A stretch of DNA of 64,000 bases from Wolbachia endosymbiont (group E) of Neria commutata (GCF_964026735.1 NZ_OZ034692.1:124001-188000); one strand, 5' to 3'. Counted from the stretch's first letter, positions 1 to 8,767 are shown. Notes: a model not told the origin generated them from the letters alone. A program made the numbers and translations.

Positions 1-57
1 AGCTGTTTGAAATTTAATATTATTGCGGGTACTGTGAACTTGCGGCACGGGTCTTAA
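1..57 (+). pseudogene. 3' end of an IS5-type transposase
   Basis: The first 19 codons read to a stop with the residues NIIAGTVNLRHGS, the same C-terminus as the IS5-type copies at 13.1-13.7 kb and 56.2-56.8 kb (NIIAGIVNLRHSF). The rest of the element lies outside the window. No terminal repeat of the GACCCCCTGCG type follows, so the right end is missing or diverged here. Confidence 0.7.
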
Positions 58-79
58 CTTACCTTACTTTTGGGTTATC

Positions 80-904
80 TCATGTTTTAGCTAGTCCAAC
101 ACTGCTTCGCAGCAGGTCTTGTCTTCCTTTGCTTTCTGTTTGGTCTATTGGTTTTTCAAGTTGTTCAACTATTTTACTTACAATTACTCCTGTGGAAGGA
201 AGAGCTTTTTGAGTAATATCAGCAGGATTTGTCCCTAATTTTTCAAAAATTTTTGCTCTTTCTTTTACAGTAGTGGATTCAGTTTTTTCTGATTTTTCAA
301 TAAAAAACTCACTAAATTTTCTATTTATTTCTTGATTGTCTCCTTTTATTCCTTCTAGCTTACTATAAGCTATGTCCATAAACTGCTGATTACCAGCTTT
401 TTTAGCTACTTCTAAAGCAGTTTTTCCTTCTGGGTTTTTAAGCTCAAATATATCTTCTGCTGATCGAGATTGCAGAAATTTTATGTTATTTTCACTGAGA
501 CTATTGTGTGCAGCCATATCAAATAATTTTTTTTCTAGTATTATACTTAGTTGTTCTGGATTTTGATGACCATATATGTATTTGCCAATTTTATTAGCAC
601 CAGGAATTTTCTTTGGCACTGGTGGTGGTGTTAAAGTTAGAATCTGCTTCACTTGCTCTTCAGATAATTCTGACACTGGGGATGATAGGGGAATATTATT
701 TTCTTTCTGAACATTTTCTACATCTTTTGGATAATTTTTCCAATTTACGTCATCGAGAGAGATGTAAGCACCAGAAGCTTTCTTTGGCACTGGCGGTGGC
801 GTTAAAGTTAGGATTTTTTCTACATGCTCTTTAGGTAATTCTGACGCTGAAAGTTTATCTTGTAAACCAGGATTATTACCCTCTTCTTTCTTATAATTGT
901 AAGT
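80..904 (-). pseudogene. Ankyrin-like protein with repeated PPPVPKK motif, 5' end missing
   Basis: Function is not recognised. The frame stays open from the stop at 80 up to about 946 with no ATG, so the start is lost; the only nearby start is a GTG at 790. A block of about 22 residues ending LTLTPPPVPKK occurs twice, about 180 bp apart (around 781-845 and 605-670). Mid-protein residues LFDMAAHN and GKTALEVAKKAGNQQF resemble one degenerate ankyrin repeat. The IS110 element begins near 905, so the gene was probably truncated by that insertion or a linked deletion; no matching 5' part is seen on the far side of the element. A role as a prophage or host-interaction protein is only a guess from the context. 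Confidence 0.5.
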
Positions 905-929
905 TAAAAATATGATATAAAAGAAACAA

Positions 930-1041
930 GAGAGAGGATAACCCTACTAACTATAGGAATAGGGCTATCACGGGCGTGTGCGACCGACCAATAATTGGTA
1001 TTACAGCCGTTCAGATCAAGGTACACTAGCCCTATCTCTCG
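930..1041 (+). ncRNA. Candidate bridge-RNA region in the IS110 leader
   Basis: The non-coding leader upstream of the transposase can fold. An outer stem pairs GAGAGAGGATA (930-940) with TATCTCTC (1033-1040), and an inner hairpin pairs CCCTA (942-946) with TAGGG (960-964). IS110 elements of the IS621 type make a structured bridge RNA from the left non-coding end to choose target and donor sites. Assigning that role here is inference from position and foldability only. Confidence 0.35.
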
Positions 1042-1118
1042 ATACGTTTGAATAGTTGCATGGGACATATGTATGCACCCGTTTACAATCTTAAATTAAT
1101 TAAACTATCGAGGTTATT

Positions 1119-2063
1119 ATGATTACATCTTATCAAAATTTTATTGGAATTGATATAGGAAAATTTAAAAATGTTGCTGCAGCTCACAACCAAAAGAACA
1201 TTATCAAGTTTGATAATAATGCCGCTGGTTGGCAACAATTGTTTCAAGATTTTTCAAATATCTTACCTAATTCTTTAGTAACTCTGGAAAACACTGGAAA
1301 ATATGAGCTTGGTTTAGCACATTTTCTTGTTGATAAGGATGTTGCTGTACATCGAGCTAATACTCGCAAAGTAAAAAGCTTTGTCATATCTCATGGAACT
1401 TTAGCAAAGTCTGATCAATCAGATGCAAGAGCTCTTGCTCAATATGGATGTGAACGCTATAGTACTCTATCTCTATTTGTGCCTATGTCAAAAGAACAAA
1501 CAGCCTTAGTTGCACTTTGTCAACGCCGTGATGACATTACGCAAATGAGAGCTCAAGAGAAATGTAGGCTTGCAGCACCTGAAAACGACCATATAAAAGA
1601 AAGTTGCCAAAAAACAATCGACTTTTTTAACAGTCAGATAAATGAGCTCAACGATACCATGCAAAAAATTATTGATGAAAATCCAGAGTTACAAAAGCGC
1701 CAAAAAATCCTTAGAACGGTACCAGGAATAGGTATCAAGTTATCTCAAGATTTTGTATGCTTGATGCCAGAACTTGGCTACTTAAACAAAAAAGAAGTTG
1801 CAAGTCTTGCTGGAGTTGCCCCGCATCCAAAAGAAAGTGGTAAAACTATTGGTTACCGAAGGATAACAGGTGGTAGAAGCAATGTTCGTGCAAAGCTTTT
1901 TACGGCTGCAATGGCTGCCGCAAGATCCAAATCTGCGCTTGGTGCTTTTTACTCTGATCTTATTGGTAGAGGTAAAAAGAAGATGGTGGCTATAACAGCT
2001 CTAATGCGAAAAATCATAGTAATTGCCAATGCGAGGCTTAAAGAAGCAGTTAATGTGAATTAA
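1119..2063 (+). CDS. IS110-family transposase (DEDD recombinase)
   Basis: The 314-residue protein begins with a DEDD-type RuvC-like domain (IGIDIGKFKNVAAA, first catalytic Asp; later ENTGKYE and KSDQSDARALAQYG), followed by a coiled linker and the C-terminal transposase-20 region (LRTVPGIGIKLS, ASLAGVAPHPKESGK, GGRSNVRAKLFTAAMAA) that carries the catalytic Ser of the family. Length is slightly under the usual 320-400 residues. The frame is intact, so the copy may be active. Start chosen at the ATG after AT-rich GAGGTTATT, which offers a weak ribosome site. Confidence 0.9.
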   Translation: MITSYQNFIGIDIGKFKNVAAAHNQKNIIKFDNNAAGWQQLFQDFSNILPNSLVTLENTGKYELGLAHFLVDKDVAVHRANTRKVKSFVISHGTLAKSDQSDARALAQYGCERYSTLSLFVPMSKEQTALVALCQRRDDITQMRAQEKCRLAAPENDHIKESCQKTIDFFNSQINELNDTMQKIIDENPELQKRQKILRTVPGIGIKLSQDFVCLMPELGYLNKKEVASLAGVAPHPKESGKTIGYRRITGGRSNVRAKLFTAAMAAARSKSALGAFYSDLIGRGKKKMVAITALMRKIIVIANARLKEAVNVN

Positions 2064-2085
2064 AAAAATCTGCATAGAAAATAGG

Positions 2086-2148
2086 TTAACGAATATGTGT
2101 GTAAGTACGTCCCCACACATTTTAAGTACTTATGCACATATTCGTTAA
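2086..2148. repeat. 23-bp-arm inverted repeat after the IS110 transposase
   Basis: Arms 2086-2108 and 2126-2148 are complementary except for a two-base core difference and enclose a 17-base loop. It starts 22 bases past the transposase stop. It lacks a long T run on either side, so it is not a classical terminator; it could be part of the IS110 right end or a separate palindromic element. Confidence 0.7.
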
Positions 2149-2293
2149 TCACAAGATCTAAGCAGTAACTGTTGTTTGATATAAAATTTTTCTATGATAA
2201 ATTAGGGTTTTTATTGTCAAAAATACATTTTTCAATTGAATAAGAATACAAAATTATAAACAAAAGTTGTAATAAGACTAAATTCAAAAAATT

Positions 2294-3076
2294 TTAAAAA
2301 ACATAGTTGATCTGACTCAATTGATAGTTGACACAGTCAAGTCCCGAGGCAAACATTACATTCAGTAGTGGTTTTACCCAAGTTATCTTTCCTAAGTTTC
2401 TTTGAGTTAACATATTTAATAGGGCTAGATACACGGCCGGTACCAATTGAAAGCAGTACCATATCATCATCAGGGAATAGTTTCTTGCTGTTTCATATGA
2501 GCATGCGGCTGGATTATTAGCAAATACGCCTCCATCCACCAAAACTCTTTCAACGTCATTGATTTTCAGATATTTAGGTGCAAAATATGTTGGTGCTGCA
2601 GTTGTTGCTCTTAACGCGTCCTTTAATTTAATGAATTTTCTATCCTCTTTCCAGTTCTTAAAAAAGAAAGGACAGTTGTTATGAATATCGTAACTAGTAA
2701 GTAGTAAATTATTTGAGACGTCTGCAAGAGTGGCATCACCGAAATACTTGTGTAGTACGTTCTCTATATTTTGATATGGATACTGAGCACCGTTTAACCA
2801 TGAAAATATTGACCTTCTTAAAAATGAGGATTTAAAGATATATGGACCATACTCTTGATAAAAATTGACTAAATCACTCGCTGAATACTGTGGTTTTCCT
2901 TCTCCATCTTTCTTACGTAGCCCTGCAACAACTATTCCACCGGTTGAAGTGCCTGCCATTAAGTGAAAAATTTCTGAAATAGTTTTGCTTGTCCTTTTCT
3001 CTATTTCTGCTAATATTATTGCTGGTATAATTCCTCGGATTCCGCCACCGTCTACTGAAAGGATATATTTAGTCAT
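2294..3076 (-). pseudogene. Patatin-like phospholipase, frameshifted and 3'-truncated
   Basis: Patatin-like lipid acyl hydrolases cleave membrane phospholipids and are known in WO prophages. All catalytic signatures are visible: oxyanion DGGGIRG, nucleophile elbow GTSTGG, and the Asp of DGGVFANNP. After SYETAR the reading frame slips near 2483, so the expected FPDDDMVLLSIGTGR is read out of frame, and a second compensating indel near 2391 restores LGKITWVKPLLNVMFASG. The frame then ends at INYVF, well short of the usual patatin length. Start is ATG at 3076, giving MTKYILSVDGGG; its start codon overlaps that of the divergent PLD gene within one CATG. Probably inactive because the IGTGR strand is scrambled and the C-terminus is lost. 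Confidence 0.8.
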
Positions 3077-3611
3077 GTTTAGATGTTTATTAGTTTTATT
3101 AACTTGTTCGCTTCTATTAGGATTTGCTAGTTGTCCAAAAATTACAGTCGGTTTCACTCCCGGAGAGAATTGTAACAATCTAATAATCGATTCTGTAGAT
3201 CATGCTAAAGAATCTGTGTTGGTCCAAGCCTATTCCATTAATTCTGAATCTATTGCAAAATCGCTAATTAGAGCTAAGGAACGAGGTGTTGATGTTAAGG
3301 TTATCTTAGATGAATCGGCAATTAACGGAATACATAGTGTCATTAATCAATTATTTGAGCACACAATTCCAATTTGGATTGATTTCAAACCTGCTATCGC
3401 CGATAATAAAGTAGTTATCATTGACAACCAAAAAATCATAACTGGATCCAACTTTTCTCATAATGCACAGAGAAGAAATGCTGAAAACCTATTGATCATA
3501 ACAGGAGATTCTTCATTAATTGAGCGGTACATTCAAAATTGGAAAGATCGTCAATCTCAATCTGAGTTTTATAATAAAGCTCCAAGACGTATAACTCGAA
3601 TTTGGGATTAA
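3075..3611 (+). CDS. PLD-family protein with altered HKD motif, secreted or lipoprotein
   Basis: A 178-residue single-domain phospholipase D/NucT-like protein. Residues 1-20 (MFRCLLVLLTCSLLLGFASC) form a hydrophobic export signal ending in a near-lipobox FASC, so the mature protein is likely exported. The body has the expected PLD order: AKESVLVQAYSINSESIAKSLIRAKERGVDVKVILD, then the HKD region reads ADNKVVIID where the family has H-N-K-x4-D, followed by ITGSNFSHNAQRRNAENLLII. The catalytic His is therefore Asp (codon GAT), which should abolish phosphodiesterase chemistry. The gene is divergent from patatin with its start codon in the same CATG, leaving no room for a private promoter outside patatin coding sequence. 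Confidence 0.8.
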   Translation: MFRCLLVLLTCSLLLGFASCPKITVGFTPGENCNNLIIDSVDHAKESVLVQAYSINSESIAKSLIRAKERGVDVKVILDESAINGIHSVINQLFEHTIPIWIDFKPAIADNKVVIIDNQKIITGSNFSHNAQRRNAENLLIITGDSSLIERYIQNWKDRQSQSEFYNKAPRRITRIWD

Positions 3612-3723
3612 GAAAGGAAGGGTAGGAAAATGATAATATTTATTGATTTTTTCACCTTTTTCTAAATAAAAGTGCAACATATTAATACCGTTAATAGATG
3701 TTTTAAGAGATATTTTGTAGACC

Positions 3724-3948
3724 TTACTTTCTGCTTAAAACTTGTAATTTAAACTCATCAAGCTCTTCAGAAAGACTTTTGACTCTCTCTTCCAAGCGAT
3801 ATACCGTTACGATTAATCCGTTATTCTGCTCTATAAATTTATCATGTATGTGAACCCGTAAATCTAGCTTGGCAAGCCACCAAATTACCATTATAGCCTG
3901 TATTGCCATCGTTACTATTACTGCTAATGGAATTTTTTGGTTTTGCAT
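3724..3948 (-). CDS. Small membrane-anchored coiled-coil protein at the end of the tail operon
   Basis: A 74-residue protein starting MQNQKIPLAVIV. Residues about 6-24 are a single hydrophobic segment (PLAVIVTMAIQAIMVIWWLA) and the C-terminal half is a charged helix (VYRLEERVKSLSEELDEFKLQVL) with heptad spacing. A longer frame to 4023 would overlap the preceding ankyrin gene, so the internal ATG is preferred. It sits last in the leftward phage tail operon; a holin or spanin-like role is possible from size and topology but not shown. Confidence 0.6.
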   Translation of the reverse strand: MQNQKIPLAVIVTMAIQAIMVIWWLAKLDLRVHIHDKFIEQNNGLIVTVYRLEERVKSLSEELDEFKLQVLSRK

Positions 3949-3985
3949 AGATGTAAATTTATTATGAATAATTGCTGATAATAGC

Positions 3986-4522
3986 TTACTTCTCTGATTT
4001 GTAGTTATCCTCTGCTCTAGCAAGTAGCTTTATGATTTCATCGTAGGGCTTATTATTCTTATTGTGTCGTGATTCCATTACAGCCAACTTTTTAGGCATT
4101 CTTCCATTATTATCAGTAATATTAGGGTTTGCGTTTTGCTCAAGTAGAAATTTAACAACTTCTAAGTGACCGTAGTCTGCAGCATTATGAAGTGCTGTAC
4201 TGCCATACTTACTAGTAGCATTTATATCGATGCCTTCATCAACTAACAACTTAACAACTTCTGTGCACCCTGCATATGCTGCACTATGTAGCGCTGTAAA
4301 ACCAGATATTTTAGTATTATTAATATTCACCATACCTTGGACTATAAATTTTACAACTTCAGCACTACAATTTTCAGAAGCAATTTGTAATATTGTTTTA
4401 TAATCACTCACAGCTTTACCCTTTGCATAGCAGTATGTGATAATAACACATATAACTGTTATCATAAGCCATAGAAAGCTTATTTTATTCTTTATGTTCT
4501 TACTTATCATGTTCATTTCCAA
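3986..4522 (-). CDS. Membrane-anchored ankyrin-repeat protein of WO prophage
   Basis: The 178-residue protein has an N-terminal transmembrane segment (ISFLWLMITVICVIITYCYA) and then three to four ankyrin repeats (TKISGFTALHSAAYAGCTEV, SKYGSTALHNAADYGHLEVV, NITDNNGRMPKKLAVM). Ankyrin proteins directly downstream of gene D are a regular feature of WO tail modules. The repeats would lie on one side of the inner membrane and could bind host or phage proteins, but no partner is evident. Two in-frame Met codons follow the first, so the exact start is open. The frame is intact, unlike gene D just upstream. Confidence 0.8.
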   Translation of the reverse strand: MEMNMISKNIKNKISFLWLMITVICVIITYCYAKGKAVSDYKTILQIASENCSAEVVKFIVQGMVNINNTKISGFTALHSAAYAGCTEVVKLLVDEGIDINATSKYGSTALHNAADYGHLEVVKFLLEQNANPNITDNNGRMPKKLAVMESRHNKNNKPYDEIIKLLARAEDNYKSEK

Positions 4523-4561
4523 TATTTCCTAGAATTAAATAATCATTTCCTTAAAATTTTC

Positions 4562-5525
4562 TTATTTTCTGCTTACCATTGCTTCTACAGTAGTTTGATA
4601 TCCTCTACTATCTAAAATATGTTCTGCCTTGCTAATTACCCATTCTCCTTCAATTTCCTGACAAAACCCTGAAAGGCTAATTTTGGCTTCTGCACATAGT
4701 TCAGGATTACCAGGAACAGTAAACATTTAAAATTGATGTGCTGCGTTTCAATTGTTTTAATTTAGCAGTTGCTGCACTAATTGCTGATTCTGCAGTAGAG
4801 TAAGGTGTTTGCATGGAATAACTTGGATCTTCATTGCCTACTTTTTCTTCTGTAGTTTTTCCCATTTCATAACTGTACCATTTTGCAATTACAGATCCAT
4901 ACTTATTGCGTACATTAAAATTTACCCTCCAATTTATGACTTCTTGAGGTGTTAATACCGTTGTCCCTAAAACCTTACCAGTTGCTAACCTTGCCTCTCC
5001 TTTTGGAATAAAAATTATATAACCTCCCACTGATTTTACTAATGCATCATAATCCTGACCTAATCTTTCCAGAAAATTCATATCGCTTTCGTCTGTTTGG
5101 ATAATATGCGGTATAAATATATTTTCAAACTTTTTGGCAGTTTTACCTTCATACCCATGCTTTTGTGCTATCTCTTTAATTAAATCACTCAAGGTAATGT
5201 CCTTCCATTCTTTTGATGTTTTTTCCTTTAATGATCCTCTCAAACTTGCAGCATTGCATTTTATTCTCAATGTTTGTGGTGGACTTTGTATTGTAATTTC
5301 ATTTGCTGTATAAACTCCCATAAGCAGTAAACCTGTCTCTTTATACCCGAGAAAAATCTGTAATTTACCCTTAAGCTTTAAAGCACTGGAGTTATAATCA
5401 ATACATATCTCAGCTTCGTCACTTGTAGTACCGGATCCGTCAGTAACATGCAGAGATATTAAGCTCCTTTTTAATGCTTCTGTTACTGAATTACCTTCTG
5501 CTATTATATCAAAGTCTGGAGTCAT
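4562..5525 (-). pseudogene. Phage tail late-control protein D, frameshifted
   Basis: Gene D of P2-like phages encodes a baseplate hub/spike-associated protein. The frame from the ATG at 5525 contains the expected late-control D features (NAASLRGSLKEKTSKEW, DLIKEIAQKHGYEGK, TDESDMNFLERLGQDYDALVK). Near 4722 an extra T in GTTTACTG moves the frame so it ends at NVYCSW; without it the protein continues as NVTVPGNPELCAEAKISLSG and ends VEAMVSRK at 4562, the natural C-terminus. Overlaps gene X by ATGA at its start. A single-base homopolymer change is either recent decay or a sequencing error. Confidence 0.8.
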
Positions 5526-5731
5526 TCATCTAAAATATTGATAACAGGCTCTTGTGATATTTTCTGAATTTTAGGGAGCTTAATCTTGAGACCTGCAGGT
5601 AAAAAACTACCGTATTCCGCAAGACCAGGATTTTCAAGTAATATTTCTTCCACTGCTCCACTACTATATCCGTAGTACTTCCAGCAAATATAATCCAACA
5701 TCTCATTCTCTTTTGTGTAATAGTAAATCAT
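5522..5731 (-). CDS. Phage tail protein X (LysM-like)
   Basis: The 69-residue protein matches the small gpX family of P2-like phages, which carries one LysM-like fold used in tail/baseplate assembly: an N-terminal YYTKENEMLDYICWKYYG, then VEEILLENPGLAEYGSFLPAGLKIKLP. Its ATG overlaps the upstream gene U stop in ATGA and its own stop overlaps the D start in ATGA, showing translational coupling in the order U-X-D as in P2-like phages. The frame is intact. Confidence 0.85.
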   Translation of the reverse strand: MIYYYTKENEMLDYICWKYYGYSSGAVEEILLENPGLAEYGSFLPAGLKIKLPKIQKISQEPVINILDE

Positions 5732-6075
5732 TTATTATAACTTTTTAGCTTTAATTGGAACTCAACTTTTCTTGGCTGTCCACCTGGGAAGAATGATATC
5801 TGTTTCTCTTCTATGCTAGTAATGACAAAATTTCCAAGTACATTGCCTGAATTATTAACTAAAACATGAGCTTCTTTAGAGCTACGCATACTCTTTAATT
5901 GCTCTAAACCACGACTCTGATAATGTGGGTAAATTACTCCTGTCAAATCAATACATTCAATTCCTGAACCGATGTTTTGTAGTGACGTTTTTTCAATACA
6001 TTCAATTGTATGCCATCTCTCTTCTTTACTGTATCTCAGGCTTATTGGTTCAAGCTTACATTTTCCAAGCAACAT
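5728..6075 (-). CDS. Phage tail protein U
   Basis: The 115-residue protein fits the GpU family of P2-like tail-completion proteins, with the typical RWHTIECI early segment and the LTGVIYPHY-xxx-GLEQLKSMR centre, then GNVLGNFVITSIEEKQ and a GxPRKVEFQLKLK ending. It follows the tape measure gene in TAATG overlap and precedes X, matching P2 gene order. The frame is intact. Confidence 0.85.
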   Translation of the reverse strand: MLLGKCKLEPISLRYSKEERWHTIECIEKTSLQNIGSGIECIDLTGVIYPHYQSRGLEQLKSMRSSKEAHVLVNNSGNVLGNFVITSIEEKQISFFPGGQPRKVEFQLKLKSYNK

Positions 6076-8400
6076 TAATGCAGTTCTTCAACTATATCAA
6101 ATAGTGCGCCACGTGCTTGTTCTCTAAATCTTTCTATTACTGCATCAGCAAGACTACGGATATTTTGACTTGGCTCTGCTTTAATATTGATATTAAATGT
6201 TTGATAGAATGCTTGGTTATATACTTTCGATTCCCTATTTTCACATTTACTTTTTATCAGTTCCTTAAGTGCTTTCTCAACTTCTTCTTGGTCCGTAGTT
6301 CTTTTCTCTTCTATAACACTTTTTACTTTAAGATTCTCAAGATTGTTTTTGCTACTTTCCGATAGTTGTCTTATAGCACTATTGTTTGCCAATGGATCTC
6401 CATTACTGAAAACGCTATTTTTAGAAAGCTCATTAACAACACTTACGTTGCCTTCAAATTTCTTAATCGTACTATTCTCAGAAAATCCACCAAATATGCT
6501 ACTGACAGTGTCTCCTAGCCATGAGAAAGCTTCACCAATTGCTTTATTATCGATTTTATGTACTCCCACAAGCTAACAAAAAAGTCCTTCACATTTTGCC
6601 AATTAGTCATAACAAGAGCTGCACCAGTAACAAGTCCTGCTATTAAAAATCCAATAGGGTTACTCATTACAGCTAATCCTATTGCTCTTAGTCCTATTAT
6701 CACTGCAGGAAAAACTGTAGTTGATAAAAATGAGAACGTTGCAATTATTGTTGCTCTTAGACCAAGAACTGTACTTGCTAAAAAAGTAAATCCATAACCA
6801 ACGCCTACTGTTAGGATTTTCAAACCTATTAAAGCTGCTATAGTACCCATGATTGCTGTAGTTAAAGTTGGATATTTTTCTGCAAGCATAGCTATGCGTT
6901 GAGTTTTTTCTTGTAAATATTCAGCTATGGATTTTAAAGTAGGTAACATAACTGAACCTAGATTCATAGCAACTTCAGCTATTGCATTTCTGAGAAGTCG
7001 TAGTTTATTAGCTGTAGTATTTGCACGATTGTTAAATTCTTCCTGCATTGAAGCGTTATATTTTTCTTTATCAGCTAAATGAGCAATAGCTTTTTTGTAA
7101 GTACCTAAACTTCCTACTAACAGAGCAATATCATCTTGAAATCCTCCGCCAAATAGGTTCATAAGAATGCCAGCAGGCTCTTGATCATCTATTTTTTTTA
7201 AGGTTTCAAGAAATTGTAATATTGCCTCTTGAGGATTTTTTTTAATAGCTTGTTCAAGTTCCTCTACACTTGTTCCCATTTGATCTAATGCATCATGAAA
7301 TTCAGGACTTTGCTCTCTTGCAGTTTGGAGTCTACTAAGAAAGTTATTTATAGCAGTTGCTGCTTTTTCAGGTTGTTTACCTAAGCTTATGAAGCTACTA
7401 GCTAAGCTACTTGCTTGACCAATATCGAGTCCAAACTGTTTCGCATTACCGCCAATTCTATTCAGTGTAAGAACCATTTCTTTCGCTTTAGCAGCAGTAT
7501 TATCCGAAAGATGGTTTATTATATTACCTACATTTTCCATATCGTTAACTCCAATCCCGTAAACATTAGAGATCTTTGCTATAGCGTTACCAGCTTCCTC
7601 TGCAGACATATCAAACGCTGTGGTCATCTTAGCAACTATTGTTGTAAATTTAATTAGATCGTTCTTGTCAATACCAAGCTGGCCACCACTTGCAGCTATT
7701 TGTGCTAATTCTGCAGCTGATAGCGGTATTTCACGAGACATTTCTTTCAACTTTTTAGCAAACTCAATTGATTCATCCGTAGTTTTATCCTGATGAAATT
7801 TTACAACTTTCTTCACATCAGCCATAGCACTCTCGAAATCAATAGCAACCTTGATCGGGGCTGCAAGTGTCAGTCCAAGCCCAATTGTTTCTATGATTTG
7901 TGATTTAAAGCGTGCTTTACTTGCTAAAACACTTTGGTGACTACGTATTGCAGATCCAAGTTTGTTATATTTGCTCTTGAGTAGCTCAACAGATGATCCA
8001 AGTTTATATTGATCACTTACTAAAGACTTAATGTTTTTTCCACTTTTCCTTACTTCTTCATTTAATGAATGTAGAGCATCCCTCTTTTTCAAATACGCAT
8101 CTTTTGCTTTTATTGCCGAAGCTTTGGCTTTATCAAACTCAGCTTTTAAAGTTTTACTTGGTTTTTCTATTCCTTTCATTTGTTTGGCCAAGGATTTTAC
8201 CTGATCTTCAAAGCCTTTCCAGGATTTCTTTCTAGCCAAAACATCAGAACCCAATTGTTTAAACTTAGATACTGATTTTAAGGATGAATCAAGCCTTCTG
8301 ATATTCTCGCCAAGACTAGAAGCTGACCACTACTTCCCTTTATTACAGCATTAAAACTGCCATCCAACACTGCTCCTATTTTTATAGATAACGTTGACAT
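6075..8400 (-). pseudogene. Phage tail tape measure protein, split by at least two frameshifts
   Basis: The tape measure sets tail length and is threaded through the tail tube. The start ATG at 8400 gives MSTLSIKIGAVLDGSF, but near 8316 a base is missing and the frame ends early; the main frame (8254 to 6515) carries the TP901-type core (AAELAQIAASGGQLGI, FDMSAEEAGNAIAK, NNRANTTANKLRLLRNAIAEVAMNLG) and a hydrophobic segment near residues 460-550. Near 6560 the frame changes again; the remaining 165 codons (AIGEAFSWLGDTVSSIFGGF to FDIVEELH) are the C-terminus in another frame. About 775 codons in all. The segment expected around SIIKPLWEWL appears shortened, so a small deletion probably accompanied the second slip. 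Without it a functional tail cannot form. Confidence 0.85.
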
Positions 8401-8548
8401 TTAAATTCCCCTGCTACTTTAACCCACGAAATAAATTCATTAATTTCCATATTGAGTATTTGCTCAACACCACCACCTGTGATAGAGCTGAGCATTAGTA
8501 CGTTCAGTCTTAAGTCTTTTGGATAATTGGTGAAAAAAAATCCTTTAA
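8382..8548 (-). CDS. E' extension of the tail assembly chaperone (reached by -1 frameshift)
   Basis: In the -1 phase of gene E the frame is open across the slippery run and continues as TNYPKDLRLNVLMLSSITGGG, VEQILNMEINEFISWV to a stop at 8382. The VEQILNMEINEFISW core resembles the short GpE family. It overlaps the start of the tape measure gene (8400), exactly the layout of E/E'/T in P2-like phages, where E+E' arises by -1 slippage. Slippage after the second TTT codon would give a fusion of about 128 residues. Layout is seen; actual frameshifting is inferred. Confidence 0.6.
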
Positions 8549-8767
8549 GATTTCTTGTACTTTCACATAATCTGCAATATCCAGTTCTTCAATTGCTTCT
8601 TTTGCAGTTGATGTTAAATTTGCAGTTAATACGACTTCCTTACTTAAATCACTACCATCAAAACGCTCCATAACAAGATAATCTCTTACTTTCGGACGTC
8701 TAATGGTAAGTTCTGAAACAAGTGTTCCATCAACTGTTATTGGGTTATTAAGTGTTATTGTTTGCAT
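8510..8767 (-). CDS. Phage tail assembly protein E
   Basis: An 85-residue protein of the P2 gpE / tail_P2_I-type family: MQTITLNNPITVDGTLVSELTIRRPKVRDYL followed by an acidic helix-rich part ending DYVKVQEILKDFFSP. It acts with its frameshifted longer form as the chaperone coating the tape measure during tail assembly. Located between tube (plus a toxin-antitoxin insertion) and tape measure, as expected. The frame is intact and ends 25 bases after the T8 run. Confidence 0.75.
   Translation of the reverse strand: MQTITLNNPITVDGTLVSELTIRRPKVRDYLVMERFDGSDLSKEVVLTANLTSTAKEAIEELDIADYVKVQEILKDFFSPIIQKT
8533..8540 (-). promoter_or_regulatory. Slippery T8 run for -1 ribosomal frameshifting E to E'
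   Basis: On the coding strand the context is GGA followed by eight T and then CACC. The E frame reads GAT TTT TTT TCA and the E' frame reads GGA TTT TTT TTC; slipping back one base on TTT keeps full codon-anticodon pairing. P2 uses a T6G heptamer at the same place in E. No downstream pseudoknot was worked out. Confidence 0.55.

Larger units (their letters stand above)
905..2150 (+). mobile_element. IS110-family insertion sequence
   Basis: The element holds one transposase gene preceded by about 210 bp of non-coding leader. IS110 elements lack terminal inverted repeats, so neither edge can be fixed from the sequence; the left edge is placed where the neighbouring reading frame stops making sense and the right edge after the hairpin at 2086-2148, which may instead be host sequence. 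This is the only IS110 copy in the window. Confidence 0.65.

Noticed and set aside
8510-8767. E/E' overlap as another accidental frameshift
   Set aside because: The slippery run, the intact -1 frame and the same layout in P2 make a programmed event more likely.
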